Assembly (NCBI GenBank): GCA_013044415.1
Contig: JABEUO010000229.1
Location: forward strand, 1 to 10,221
Length of the DNA: 10,221 bases
Direction of reading: 5' to 3'
From: Acidimicrobiaceae bacterium
GTDB taxonomy: Bacteria; Actinomycetota; Acidimicrobiia; Acidimicrobiales; Acidimicrobiaceae
Of this stretch, positions 1-6,618 are shown one piece after another. The notes below the pieces were generated by a model. It made no database searches and was not told the origin of the DNA. It saw only the letters and a program-made list of their open reading frames with translations. The stretch's first letter is position 1. Every line of letters starts with the position of its first letter. Made by a program: the position numbers and the translations under genes.

Positions 1-61
1 CCTAAGTAAACTGGCCGATCAAGACCTTCACAGACCGCCAACTCACTTTTGAATCGAACCT

Positions 62-844
62 TCAGCGCTCCCGGCCTGGCAATCCGACCGTCGCCCTTCC
101 GACTGACTTTGCTTTGCGGGACTTCAGCGCTGCCGCTACCCTCTCCCGATGTAGCTGTCTCGCCAAGTTGGACAGTGAACGGTCAGCAATAGCGGGCAGT
201 TCGCCAAATACTCCCCGGAGGATGGAATCGGCGAGTTCGGCGTTCCTCGCCAAAACAGGGCCGTGCATGTAGGTTGCTATGACATTTTTATAACGAATTC
301 CGTCGGTTTTGGCGGTCCTTGAATTTCCGACTCCGACTACCACTCGTGAAAATGGCTTGGCATCCGGACCTAGCTGAGTGGAGCTGCCGTGGTTTTCATA
401 CCCAACTATCAGCTCCTCCTTTCCGTCAATCTCCGTTTTGACGAGGAGTTCACCCACCGCCCTTGCACCAGGCATCTTCGACGAGCGGCAATCGAGGATC
501 GCTAAGCCTGGAACGTCGTTTCCCTCGGAATCTACGAAGTATTCTCCGAAGATCTGCAGACCGGCACATACGGCTAGCACGTAGGAACCATTTTCGACTG
601 CTCGGTGCAAAACCCTCGTCCTGCTCAGAATCTTTGAAGCTTCGACCTGCGGAGAGTCCTCGCCTCCTCCGACCAAATAGATGTCGGCACCCGCCGGCAG
701 CGGATCGGACGATCTGACCTCAAGGCTAGTTACGGCAATGCCCCTAAGTTTGAGCCTCGCTGCGAGAACCTTTGCGTTACCACCGTCCCCATAGGTGCCC
801 AAAAGGTCGGGATAAACCGTGACAATCGAGATCGAATCGCCCAC
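62..844 (-). CDS. gatD: Lipid II isoglutaminyl synthase, glutamine amidotransferase subunit GatD
   Basis: Class I glutamine amidotransferase subunit of the MurT/GatD complex. It hydrolyses glutamine and passes ammonia to MurT, which amidates the alpha-carboxyl of D-Glu in the lipid II stem peptide at the cytoplasmic face of the membrane. The 260-residue length is normal for the family. The N-terminus has the family-typical YPDLLGTYGDGGN (11-23); LVGGGEDSPQ follows at 57-66, the nucleophile elbow AVCAGLQ carries Cys93, YENHGS is at 149-154, and the catalytic His194 sits in TYMHGP. There is no acid next to the His as in classical triads; in this family the third member comes from MurT. The start is GTG, sharing its first G with the murT stop (TAGTG), with an AGGGAG ribosome binding site inside the end of murT, so translational coupling is expected. 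Recognition is firm from motifs and partner gene. Confidence 0.95.
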   Translation of the reverse strand: MGDSISIVTVYPDLLGTYGDGGNAKVLAARLKLRGIAVTSLEVRSSDPLPAGADIYLVGGGEDSPQVEASKILSRTRVLHRAVENGSYVLAVCAGLQIFGEYFVDSEGNDVPGLAILDCRSSKMPGARAVGELLVKTEIDGKEELIVGYENHGSSTQLGPDAKPFSRVVVGVGNSRTAKTDGIRYKNVIATYMHGPVLARNAELADSILRGVFGELPAIADRSLSNLARQLHRERVAAALKSRKAKSVGRATVGLPGRER

Positions 845-2205
845 TATTTTCTCCCTTTTGCCAAATACTTACCTACACCCACGAGGGTGCCTGCGAACCC
901 GTTTCGAGGGCCAATACGTTCGAGATCTTTGCGAATACTTTGAAAACAGGTGTAGTTGGCGAGCACAACTACATCACTGGACCTCTTTGAAGCCACCACG
1001 ATCGCCGAGTATGTATCCGGGACTACCAGGGCATCTACTTCGGCATAGCGCAACCTAAGGGCCATATCTGTTGCCCGTTCACCACAGACCACGACCGAAT
1101 GTCCAGCAAAGACCTCAAATGGGACGTCCCAAATCCATGACGGGTCTCTTCCGTCGGCGAGCCTTGCATTTAGGCCGATGACAATTGCCCGGTCCTTGAC
1201 CCAAGAATCGACCATCGCAATCAGTTCGACCCACCCTGCGGGATTCTTCGCCAGCGTCAGCATCACATGTGAATCGGTTCCTAAAAGCGGATAAGTCTGA
1301 AATCTCCCGCTAACCGAGTTAACAAGCGCCATCCCATTCTTGGAGAGTTCGGGTGCAACGCCAAGGCAAGCGCACCCAGCGAGGGCCATTACCGAATTTC
1401 GGACATTAAACGCCCCAGGGATAGATAGACCTAGCGAAATGGTACCTTCGGGGGTAGTCACCACCGAATCGCCACTTAGCTGCCAGGAGACCTCGGGCCT
1501 TGAGAAGCCACAGTCGCAACTCCAACTGCCACCAGAAAACGTAATTCTCCCGGTGCAGACTGGACATCCTAGAGAATCCTCCGTCCAGGAAATTCCGCCC
1601 GCAACCCAGGTGACATCATGAGCCTCCAAGGCTGCGAACACAACCAGCGGGTCGTCGGCATTTGCCACTATCTTGACCCCGGGGAATTCTCCTAGCAGAG
1701 CTTTCCACCTTCGTGCTATCTTCCTAACTTCCTGGGTTCTATCTAGTTGATCACGAGACAGATTAAGCAAGACGATCGCCTTTGGCACGATATCTCTACA
1801 CACCGGCGTCAGGTAGATCTCATCAACCTCAAGGGCAGCGAACCTTGCAGCTTCATTTTGGGAAATACCGTCAATAAGCGCCGAAACGATGCCTCCAGTC
1901 ATATTTGAGCCCCCGGCATTGGTTATGGTAGGTGCGGAGCGTTCAAGTCCAGAGGCGAGCAGAGCGGTAGTGGTGGTCTTTCCGTTAGTCCCGCTGATCA
2001 GGACTACTTCGAGGGGCCCAGCGAGGTGTGCCAGGATCTGCGGGTCGACCTTCAAAGCGATCCTACCAGGGAGTGACTGGCCCTGACCAAGCTTGAAAAA
2101 ACGGAGGCCAAAAGCCGAGGCACGGGCGGCCACGACCGCCAGGCGCTTCCTTATCAACTTCTCGGAAACGGACCACAACCTCTTTCTGGTTTCAGTATCA
2201 GACAT
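844..2205 (-). CDS. murT: Lipid II isoglutaminyl synthase, Mur ligase-like subunit MurT
   Basis: Mur ligase homologue that activates the D-Glu alpha-carboxyl of lipid II with ATP and receives ammonia from GatD. The order of parts over 453 residues is: an N-terminal segment, the ATP-binding P-loop SGTNGKTT (71-78) of the Mur ligase central domain, ALEVDE (124-129) with the metal-site Glu, NLSRDQLDR (148-156), a Cys4 zinc ribbon made by CPVC (214-217) and CDC (230-232), then the MurT C-terminal domain (DUF1727) with LAKNPAGW (318-325) and DGRDPSWIWD (351-360). The last segment is where the family carries the Asp that completes the GatD catalytic triad. The ATG start has a GAGG about nine bases upstream. 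It is first in a two-gene unit with gatD and divergent from the LysR gene. Nothing is missing compared with functional family members. Confidence 0.95.
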   Translation of the reverse strand: MSDTETRKRLWSVSEKLIRKRLAVVAARASAFGLRFFKLGQGQSLPGRIALKVDPQILAHLAGPLEVVLISGTNGKTTTTALLASGLERSAPTITNAGGSNMTGGIVSALIDGISQNEAARFAALEVDEIYLTPVCRDIVPKAIVLLNLSRDQLDRTQEVRKIARRWKALLGEFPGVKIVANADDPLVVFAALEAHDVTWVAGGISWTEDSLGCPVCTGRITFSGGSWSCDCGFSRPEVSWQLSGDSVVTTPEGTISLGLSIPGAFNVRNSVMALAGCACLGVAPELSKNGMALVNSVSGRFQTYPLLGTDSHVMLTLAKNPAGWVELIAMVDSWVKDRAIVIGLNARLADGRDPSWIWDVPFEVFAGHSVVVCGERATDMALRLRYAEVDALVVPDTYSAIVVASKRSSDVVVLANYTCFQSIRKDLERIGPRNGFAGTLVGVGKYLAKGRK

Positions 2206-2360
2206 TCAATCTGCCTCGCACTAAGGGCAATGACCCTTCAAGTATGACAAGCCTAAAAGGAAGTTACACGAGTTGAGGTTACTACGATCGATCCAATAAG
2301 GGCCCGGACACCAGACCCGGACTGGAATCATCGATGGAAGCAAAACATTTGGGTTAAACA

Positions 2361-2394
2361 CGAAGGAGTTGGCGGGGGGATGCCAACTCCTTCG
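2361..2394. repeat. Perfect 13-bp inverted repeat (hairpin)
   Basis: CGAAGGAGTTGGC (2361-2373) and GCCAACTCCTTCG (2382-2394) are exact reverse complements around an 8-base loop, GGGGGGAT. Neither side has a clear T-tract, so it is not a textbook intrinsic terminator. It lies between two divergent genes, where neither gene needs a terminator. It may end a small transcript or act as an RNA/DNA structure in the long murT leader. Confidence 0.6.
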
Positions 2395-2484
2395 AAATGT
2401 CCAGATTGAGGGGGGATTCAATCTGCTATTAACCATTATCGTCGGAATCAGAGCGCGAGTTTCCATCTAGCGTGCGATATTCTC

Positions 2485-2501
2485 TATCTGTTAATTAGAT
2501 A
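2485..2501. promoter_or_regulatory. Candidate LysR-type binding dyad next to lysR start
   Basis: TATCT (2485-2489) and AGATA (2497-2501) form a perfect 5-bp dyad with a 7-base AT-rich centre. Symmetric around the centre is T-N11-A (T2487, A2499), the minimal signature of LysR-type operators. The dyad ends right at the AAGGGG ribosome binding site of the LysR gene, so occupancy would repress its own expression. Function is inferred from form and place only. Confidence 0.4.
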
Positions 2502-2510
2502 AGGGGTCAC

Positions 2511-3431
2511 ATGGACATTCGTCAATTGCGTTCGATGGTCGCGGTGATGGATTACGGGGGTTTCTCGGCGGCTGCCGCTGCGCTAGGAACGGTTCAATCC
2601 AACGTGTCAACCCACCTGTCCAAGCTCGAGGCTGAGGTCGGCTTCATCTTGATTGATAGGCGCACCGGAATACCAACCGAGGAGGGTGCGCTGGTGGCGA
2701 ATAGGGCGAGGCGCCTCCTCGCCGAGCTCGAAGCGATAAAATCCGATCTTTCTGCGATGGCCGGAGATCTCCACGGTCGAGTCAGAATCGGAATGATCGG
2801 AACGACTGCTAGGTGGATGATTCCGCTTTTGGTCCCAAGGACTCAAATTGCCCACCCCAATGTCAAACTCGAGATCTCTGAAGGGACATCTTCGTCACTA
2901 CAGAACCGTCTTAACGTCGGTCGAGTCGACCTCGCATTGATCAACAGGCCGATTGGAGCGAGTGAACTCGAGTTTCATCCGCTCTTCGACGAATCGCTAG
3001 TTCTGCTGGTCGATAAGTCCCACCGCTTAGCAAACGCCGACGAAATCTCCGTCTCTGATCTGGCGAATGTCAAGCTCATTACGCCGCCAAAAGGAACTGG
3101 CTTCCGTGACGAATTAGACGCAGTCGCCGCTACTCATGGAGTCAAGATTGAGTCGAAGGCCGAAGTTGACGGACTGAGGCTGATAGCCGCATTGGCGATG
3201 GACGGCTTCGGACCCGCAATCCTTCCGAGTTCATCGATACCCGAGCATCAGATGGACCACCTTAAATCGATATCAATAAAGGATCTCGCTCCCCGTAGAA
3301 TAGGTTTTGCCCGTTTAGCGAAATCACTCGACTCGGCGGCATCCAGGGCGGTCGCCGAAATTCTGGTCCAGATAGCATCGGAAAATGCGACGACACCACC
3401 TTCGGGAATAACTTTTCTTCAACCTAATTAG
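2511..3431 (+). CDS. LysR-type transcriptional regulator
   Basis: A 306-residue LysR-family DNA-binding regulator. The N-terminal winged helix-turn-helix spans about residues 3-62, with the family-typical MDIRQLRSMVAV start and AAAALGTVQSNVSTHLSKLE (21-40) covering the helix-turn-helix. After a linker helix (about 63-88), the periplasmic-binding-protein-like effector domain runs from VRIGMIGTTA (91-100) to about residue 290. Length and domain order are normal. ATG is preceded by AAGGGG four bases upstream. The gene diverges from murT-gatD and is followed by an unrelated-looking dehydrogenase on the same strand. LysR regulators often control a divergent or adjacent gene, so murT or the dehydrogenase are the local candidates, but the effector and target cannot be read from sequence. 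Confidence 0.92.
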   Translation: MDIRQLRSMVAVMDYGGFSAAAAALGTVQSNVSTHLSKLEAEVGFILIDRRTGIPTEEGALVANRARRLLAELEAIKSDLSAMAGDLHGRVRIGMIGTTARWMIPLLVPRTQIAHPNVKLEISEGTSSSLQNRLNVGRVDLALINRPIGASELEFHPLFDESLVLLVDKSHRLANADEISVSDLANVKLITPPKGTGFRDELDAVAATHGVKIESKAEVDGLRLIAALAMDGFGPAILPSSSIPEHQMDHLKSISIKDLAPRRIGFARLAKSLDSAASRAVAEILVQIASENATTPPSGITFLQPN

Positions 3432-3455
3432 CTCCAAAAAGTCAGCTTTTTGGAG
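3432..3455 (+). terminator. Hairpin directly after the LysR gene
   Basis: CTCCAAAAAG (3432-3441) and CTTTTTGGAG (3446-3455) form a perfect 10-bp stem with a TCAG loop, starting at the base after the lysR stop codon. The five T residues are inside the 3' arm and no T-tract follows, so termination efficiency is uncertain. Position favours a terminator that separates the LysR gene from the downstream dehydrogenase. Confidence 0.5.
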
Positions 3456-3476
3456 GGATCTTCGCTCAAAAGCCCC

Positions 3477-3493
3477 TAGCATTTGCAATGCTA
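3477..3493. promoter_or_regulatory. Candidate operator upstream of the dehydrogenase
   Basis: TAGCATT (3477-3483) TGC AATGCTA (3487-3493) is a perfect 7-3-7 inverted repeat ending 34 bases before the dehydrogenase start codon. As a compact dyad near the expected promoter it resembles a repressor operator more than a terminator. No T-tract follows. The cognate regulator is unknown; the upstream LysR product is one candidate, although T-N11-A symmetry is not evident here. Confidence 0.4.
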
Positions 3494-3527
3494 CTAATCG
3501 GTAACTAAACGCTAAGGAGACGTCTAA

Positions 3528-4442
3528 ATGGGTCAAGCCTGCGAGGGACGCGTCGTAATCGTCACTGGATCCGGTCGAGGTATCGGCCGAGCCCACGCAC
3601 TGGAGTTCGCTCGGCAAGGGGCTTCCGTCGTGGTCAATGACCTGGGCGCTGAGGTTGACGGATCGGGATCTGGCACCGGTCCGGCCGGAGAAGTCGTTGA
3701 AGAGATTCGGGCCATGGGTGGCAAGGCCGTAGCCAACGGTGAAGACGTGTCTGATTGGGAAGGTGCCCAAAAATTAGTGAACACTGCGATCGAGTCCTTT
3801 GGGAAGCTCGACGTCGTAGTAAACAATGCAGGCATACTGCGTGATCGCATGATCATCAACATGACCGATGCCGAGTGGGACGCCGTAATTAGGGTCCACC
3901 TAAGGAGCACCTTCGCAATGACAAGGTGGGCGGCCACCTATTGGCGGGAGCAGACTAAGGCCGGCATTGAGGTCGACGCACGGGTGATAAACACCGCTTC
4001 TTCGTCGGGAATCTATGGCAACGTTGGTCAGGCTAACTATGGCGCAGCAAAGGCTGGTATCGCCTCCTTTACCATCATCGCATCGCAGGAACTCGCCCGC
4101 TATGGTGCAACCGTGAATGCAATTGCGCCGGTCGCACTTACCAGGATGACCGAAAACCTCGGCATCTTCAGCCACGAGGAGGATCCCGCAAAGTTCGACC
4201 CCTTCGCCCCTGAAAACGTATCACCATTGGTCGTCTGGCTAGGATCAGCTGCGTCAAAGGGAATTACCGGCAGGGTCTTCGATGTATACGGTGGACACAT
4301 TGACGTCGCAGAAGGTTGGCACGCTGGCCCCGGTGCCGACATCCAAGATCGATGGAAAGTTGAAGACTTGGACAAGGTAATTCCATCTTTGGTCGCCAAG
4401 GCGAAGAAAAACGCCGACACGATGGGAAATATCCCGGAGTAA
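3528..4442 (+). CDS. Short-chain dehydrogenase, HSD17B4-like (3R)-hydroxyacyl-CoA dehydrogenase
   Basis: A 304-residue classical-type short-chain dehydrogenase/reductase with a Rossmann fold. The nucleotide-binding TGSGRGIG is at 13-20, NNAG at 99-102, active-site Ser in NTASSSG (155-161), and catalytic Tyr171 and Lys175 in ANYGAAKAG. VVVNDLG (35-40 region), VVVNNAGILRDR and RVHLRSTF closely follow the dehydrogenase part of peroxisomal multifunctional enzyme 2 (HSD17B4), as does GIYGNVGQANYGAAK. A Leu-flanked His124 stands where many SDRs have Asn, as in HSD17B4. That points to oxidation of (3R)-hydroxyacyl-CoA in fatty acid or steroid side-chain breakdown, with NAD preference suggested by Asp39 after the second strand. 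The hydratase and sterol-carrier domains of the animal enzyme are absent. ATG has AAGGAG eight bases upstream. The gene stands alone; exact substrate is unknown. Confidence 0.88.
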   Translation: MGQACEGRVVIVTGSGRGIGRAHALEFARQGASVVVNDLGAEVDGSGSGTGPAGEVVEEIRAMGGKAVANGEDVSDWEGAQKLVNTAIESFGKLDVVVNNAGILRDRMIINMTDAEWDAVIRVHLRSTFAMTRWAATYWREQTKAGIEVDARVINTASSSGIYGNVGQANYGAAKAGIASFTIIASQELARYGATVNAIAPVALTRMTENLGIFSHEEDPAKFDPFAPENVSPLVVWLGSAASKGITGRVFDVYGGHIDVAEGWHAGPGADIQDRWKVEDLDKVIPSLVAKAKKNADTMGNIPE

Positions 4443-4465
4443 ACGATACCGGAATCGGCTAGGAC

Positions 4466-4498
4466 AAAAAGTGATGAAGGGACCTCGGTCCCTTCATC
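4466..4498 (-). terminator. Strong hairpin with T-tract on the minus strand
   Basis: GATGAAGGGAC (4473-4483) and GTCCCTTCATC (4488-4498) form a perfect 11-bp stem with loop CTCG, about 30 bases after the dehydrogenase stop. On the plus strand the stem is preceded by AAAAA (4466-4470) and no T-tract follows. Read on the minus strand, the stem is followed by AC and TTTTT, the layout of a Rho-independent terminator. It can serve the dehydrogenase as a weak terminator and a leftward transcript from the gene-poor region as a strong one. Confidence 0.6.
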
Positions 4499-5200
4499 CG
4501 ATGATCGTGGCCAGAGCGGAACCTCCGTCCGCCGCCTTTGCGATTTAGGTATCGACGTAATCATTAGGTCCTTTGGCGCGGCAGTTAGCACTGGTCACCT
4601 TCTGGCCGCTCGAAGTGCAATAGCACTCCACCCTAATTTTGGACTTCCACCCCGGGCGGAAGTACTCAGCTCAGAGCCGGTTTTGGACCTGTTTGTTCCA
4701 CTAAAAACTCATTCAAGACTTAATTGCAGGGCCCGCGGCTCAGGGTAGCTAAAAGGGCCAATGATGCCCGAGGATGACGCAACTACCAACAATTTAAGTC
4801 GAGCTACTCTCTATGACCTGCACAGAAACACCACAACGAGTTCCTTACGCCACGTCGAGTACCGATCACCCAATTATCAACCCCAAACGGTCCATGCATT
4901 CAAAGTCGACCTTCGATGAGACATCAGTGCCAAGGCTTGAATAACCCGTCGCTCTGCCTAAACTCTGCCCCTGCCCTAACGGTTTTTAATCACCCACCAA
5001 AAAGATCCCCATACTTGGCGGTAGTGGCACTAAATTACGACCTTTTCCGCTAAGCGCTGCTAGTCAACTTGGATTCTACGTATTTACCTCCGATGTAGAC
5101 AGAACACGGGGCCGAAGACTCCGGGATAATCCGACTTGGATCCAAGGTTCATGTCAGTCTTGTCTCGGCCAGCCTAACTAACTGCTGAAGTTTGCACTGA
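4499..5200. other. Gene-poor region before phoU
   Basis: About 700 bp in which I see no credible coding sequence on either strand: stops are frequent in all frames and the longer frames overlap the dehydrogenase in antisense. No tRNA or rRNA was recognised. Small structures present are GCGGA/TCCGC at 4516-4532, AGTGC/GCACT at 4614-4627, the 21-bp dyad at 4643-4663, a perfect 12-bp palindrome CTTGGATCCAAG at 5135-5146, and two CTCTGCC words 11 bases apart at 4952-4969. It could hold an unrecognised RNA, a decayed gene or simply a long regulatory spacer. Confidence 0.5.
4643..4663. repeat. 21-bp near-perfect dyad
   Basis: ACTTCCACCC-C-GGGCGGAAGT: nine of ten opposed pairs are complementary around a single central base, with one mismatched pair. 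The absence of a loop makes it a poor RNA hairpin at the centre but a good protein-binding palindrome. No adjacent gene explains it. Confidence 0.35.
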
Positions 5201-5207
5201 AAAGCTA

Positions 5208-5236
5208 ATGACCTGCATCAACAACTAGGTTAGGCT
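5208..5236 (+). promoter_or_regulatory. Candidate phoU promoter
   Basis: ATGACC (5208-5213) matches four of six bases of the -35 consensus and is followed, after 17 bases, by TAGGCT (5231-5236), a TANNNT-type actinobacterial -10. The predicted transcript would start near 5243, giving a leader of about 33 bases that begins at the CTAGG arm of the phoU leader structures. This is a pattern match only. Confidence 0.35.
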
Positions 5237-5243
5237 TGTGTTT

Positions 5244-5272
5244 CTAGGTCAATCCACGGCCTAGCGTGGAGG
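5244..5272 (+). promoter_or_regulatory. phoU leader with two alternative hairpins over the RBS
   Basis: CCACG (5254-5258) can pair with CGTGG (5265-5269), covering the first bases of the GGAGG ribosome binding site (5268-5272). Alternatively CTAGG (5244-5248) can pair with CCTAG (5260-5264), leaving GGAGG free. The arms interleave, and with no linker between 5264 and 5265 both stems are unlikely to form at once. The stems are only 5 bp long, so this is a candidate translational switch and not an established one. Confidence 0.3.
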
Positions 5273-5276
5273 TGTT

Positions 5277-5942
5277 GTGGACCGTAAGAATATAAATCAG
5301 GGGGTCATCGAGCTGTTTGCCTTGGTTGGCGACAGTTTTGCCGGGGCCACTGACGCTCTCCTTTCTGGCGATAAGGTTGCCGCCAGAAAGATCGTCGAGC
5401 GTGACCTGGAAGTCGATCACCTCTACCGAGAGATTGAAAGCTCCGTAACTAGGGAGTTAGTGGATGAGTTTGGGACAAAGAGCGACCGCTTTTATCTTCT
5501 TGCTGTGTTGAGGATGATTCCTGAACTCGAAAGGTCCGGGGATCTCGCTGAGCATATAGCCAGGAGGGCGCTTTCCAACCTAAGCGAGGAACTCTCTCCT
5601 CGCTGCCGTGGCATTATTGATCAGATGGGCGACATAGGTACAACGATGTGGAGAAAGGCCACCGACGCATTTGCTGACCAAGATCTACGACTGATATCGG
5701 TGATCGAAGCACTTGACGAAGAGGTCAATGAACTTCACGTGGCATTCGCCTCAGAGCTAGTTTCTTGCATCAAAAGCATATCTGTTGCCATGGAATTGGC
5801 CCTCGTCGCTAGGTTTTACGAGAGATTCGGCGATCACGCAGTCAACCTCTCTAGAGCGGTCGAACTCTTTTCCGACAAGGTTTCCGACAATAGACAAACC
5901 ACCCAAAAAGAGAAGCGAGTTGCCTTCTTCCCCGGCGACTAG
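5277..5942 (+). CDS. phoU: PhoU family phosphate-signalling protein
   Basis: A 221-residue all-helical PhoU protein, a usual length for the family. PhoU links the Pst phosphate transporter to the phosphate two-component kinase and represses the Pho response when phosphate is ample; it acts at the cytoplasmic membrane face. Two three-helix repeats are visible, each ending with the metal-binding E-R-x-G-D motif: ERSGD (85-89) in PELERSGDLAEHIARR and ERFGD (182-186) in FYERFGDHAVNLSRAV. The first helix begins GVIELFALVGDSFAGAT. The start is GTG with a strong GGAGG four bases upstream. No pstSCAB, phoR or phoB is in the window, so phoU is separated from its usual partners here. The last 20 residues are a charged tail outside the conserved fold. 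Confidence 0.93.
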   Translation: MDRKNINQGVIELFALVGDSFAGATDALLSGDKVAARKIVERDLEVDHLYREIESSVTRELVDEFGTKSDRFYLLAVLRMIPELERSGDLAEHIARRALSNLSEELSPRCRGIIDQMGDIGTTMWRKATDAFADQDLRLISVIEALDEEVNELHVAFASELVSCIKSISVAMELALVARFYERFGDHAVNLSRAVELFSDKVSDNRQTTQKEKRVAFFPGD

Positions 5943-6029
5943 TCCTAATGCGGCACCGGAAGCCAGATACAAAAAGTGACCTCGGATTACTAACGACCCA
6001 AAGCGACCCTTCGTATTGAGACTTGTATT

Positions 6030-6043
6030 GTGACTTTTTGCCC
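6030..6043 (+). promoter_or_regulatory. DevR/DosR-like box upstream of the FMN protein
   Basis: GTGACTTTTTGCCC agrees with the mycobacterial DosR core GGGACTWWAGTCCC at 10 of 14 positions. Its centre lies 42.5 bases before the ATG at 6079, the typical distance of an activator from +1 if the transcript is leaderless. The consensus is established for Mycobacterium; that the regulator encoded in this window binds here is inference. Confidence 0.45.
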
Positions 6044-6078
6044 TGGCGGAAATCTCCCCCGGGTCGGACAATATCGAA

Positions 6079-6618
6079 ATGGGCCAAGGCGCAAAGAATC
6101 GTTTTCATCTGGATGACAAACGCTGCTTTGAACTGCTCGGCTCCAAAGGGATAGGCCAGGTCGCCTTCACACAGAACGCAATGCCGATTATTACCCGGCT
6201 GAGTTTTCGCGTCGACCACTCATCGGTCTATTTCCGAGCTCCCGACTCTGCTCCACTCCATCGCAGTTTCTCCCATTCGGTCGTGGCCCTATACGCGGAC
6301 TCCATCGATGCGTCAAGCCAGATTGGGTGGTCCGTGCTCGTCGTCGGAAGATCCAAAATCGCACGTACAAATCGTGTCGGCTCACTCAGTGACGAGGAGG
6401 ATAGAAACCTGCTTCTGCCGAGGGATATCCGGCTGATCGAGTTATCGGTCGATTTGATTCGGGCCAGCTACTTCGACTCCGGAGGGATAATTACCGAATA
6501 CGAGAACTATCTGGCAGAAGCGGAAACCAAGGCAAACTCAACCGAGCAAGGTCCGGTGATCCCTAAAGCTGACCACAACTGGTTCCATCAGTTTCCGGCA
6601 TTGCGTCGGCTTGAATAA
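6079..6618 (+). CDS. Pyridoxamine 5'-phosphate oxidase-like FMN-binding split-barrel protein
   Basis: A 179-residue protein of the PNPOx-like split-barrel flavin-binding superfamily. The opening CFELLGSKGIGQVAFTQNAMP (16-36 region) and the following strand PIITRLSFRVDHSSVYFRAP match the first beta-hairpins of this family, and GWSVLVVGRSKIA (83-95) is its typical late strand. Related proteins bind FMN or F420, and include Rv0080 of the mycobacterial DosR regulon; the substrate is not predictable. The C-terminal 40 residues are charged and unlike the core. There is no good ribosome binding site; GACAAT at 6067-6072, six bases before ATG, could be the -10 of a leaderless transcript. It lies on the plus strand, convergent with the DevR-like gene. 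Confidence 0.8.
   Translation: MGQGAKNRFHLDDKRCFELLGSKGIGQVAFTQNAMPIITRLSFRVDHSSVYFRAPDSAPLHRSFSHSVVALYADSIDASSQIGWSVLVVGRSKIARTNRVGSLSDEEDRNLLLPRDIRLIELSVDLIRASYFDSGGIITEYENYLAEAETKANSTEQGPVIPKADHNWFHQFPALRRLE

Larger units (their letters stand above)
2206..2510. promoter_or_regulatory. Divergent murT / lysR spacer
   Basis: This 305-bp spacer must contain the promoters of the murT-gatD unit (leftward) and of the LysR gene (rightward). Visible structures are a perfect 13-bp hairpin at 2361-2394, a dyad at 2485-2501 close to the lysR start, and a minor 5-bp hairpin at 2223-2238 (AAGGG/CCCTT) just upstream of murT. I could not assign convincing -35/-10 hexamers for either gene. An 81-codon minus-strand reading frame here has no family resemblance and no clear ribosome binding site, so I do not call it. 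Confidence 0.6.

Noticed and set aside
2221..2466. 81-codon minus-strand frame upstream of murT
   Set aside because: It spans the perfect hairpin and the likely promoters, and its protein resembles no family.
4100..4591. 163-codon minus-strand frame over the dehydrogenase 3' end
   Set aside because: Antisense shadow of a well-supported dehydrogenase; it contains the terminator hairpin and has no start signal.
4664..4735. Possible tRNA, from AGCTCAG and ATTCAAG words
   Set aside because: The D-arm lacks the GG element, no T-stem pairs around the putative loop, and no acceptor stem could be formed.
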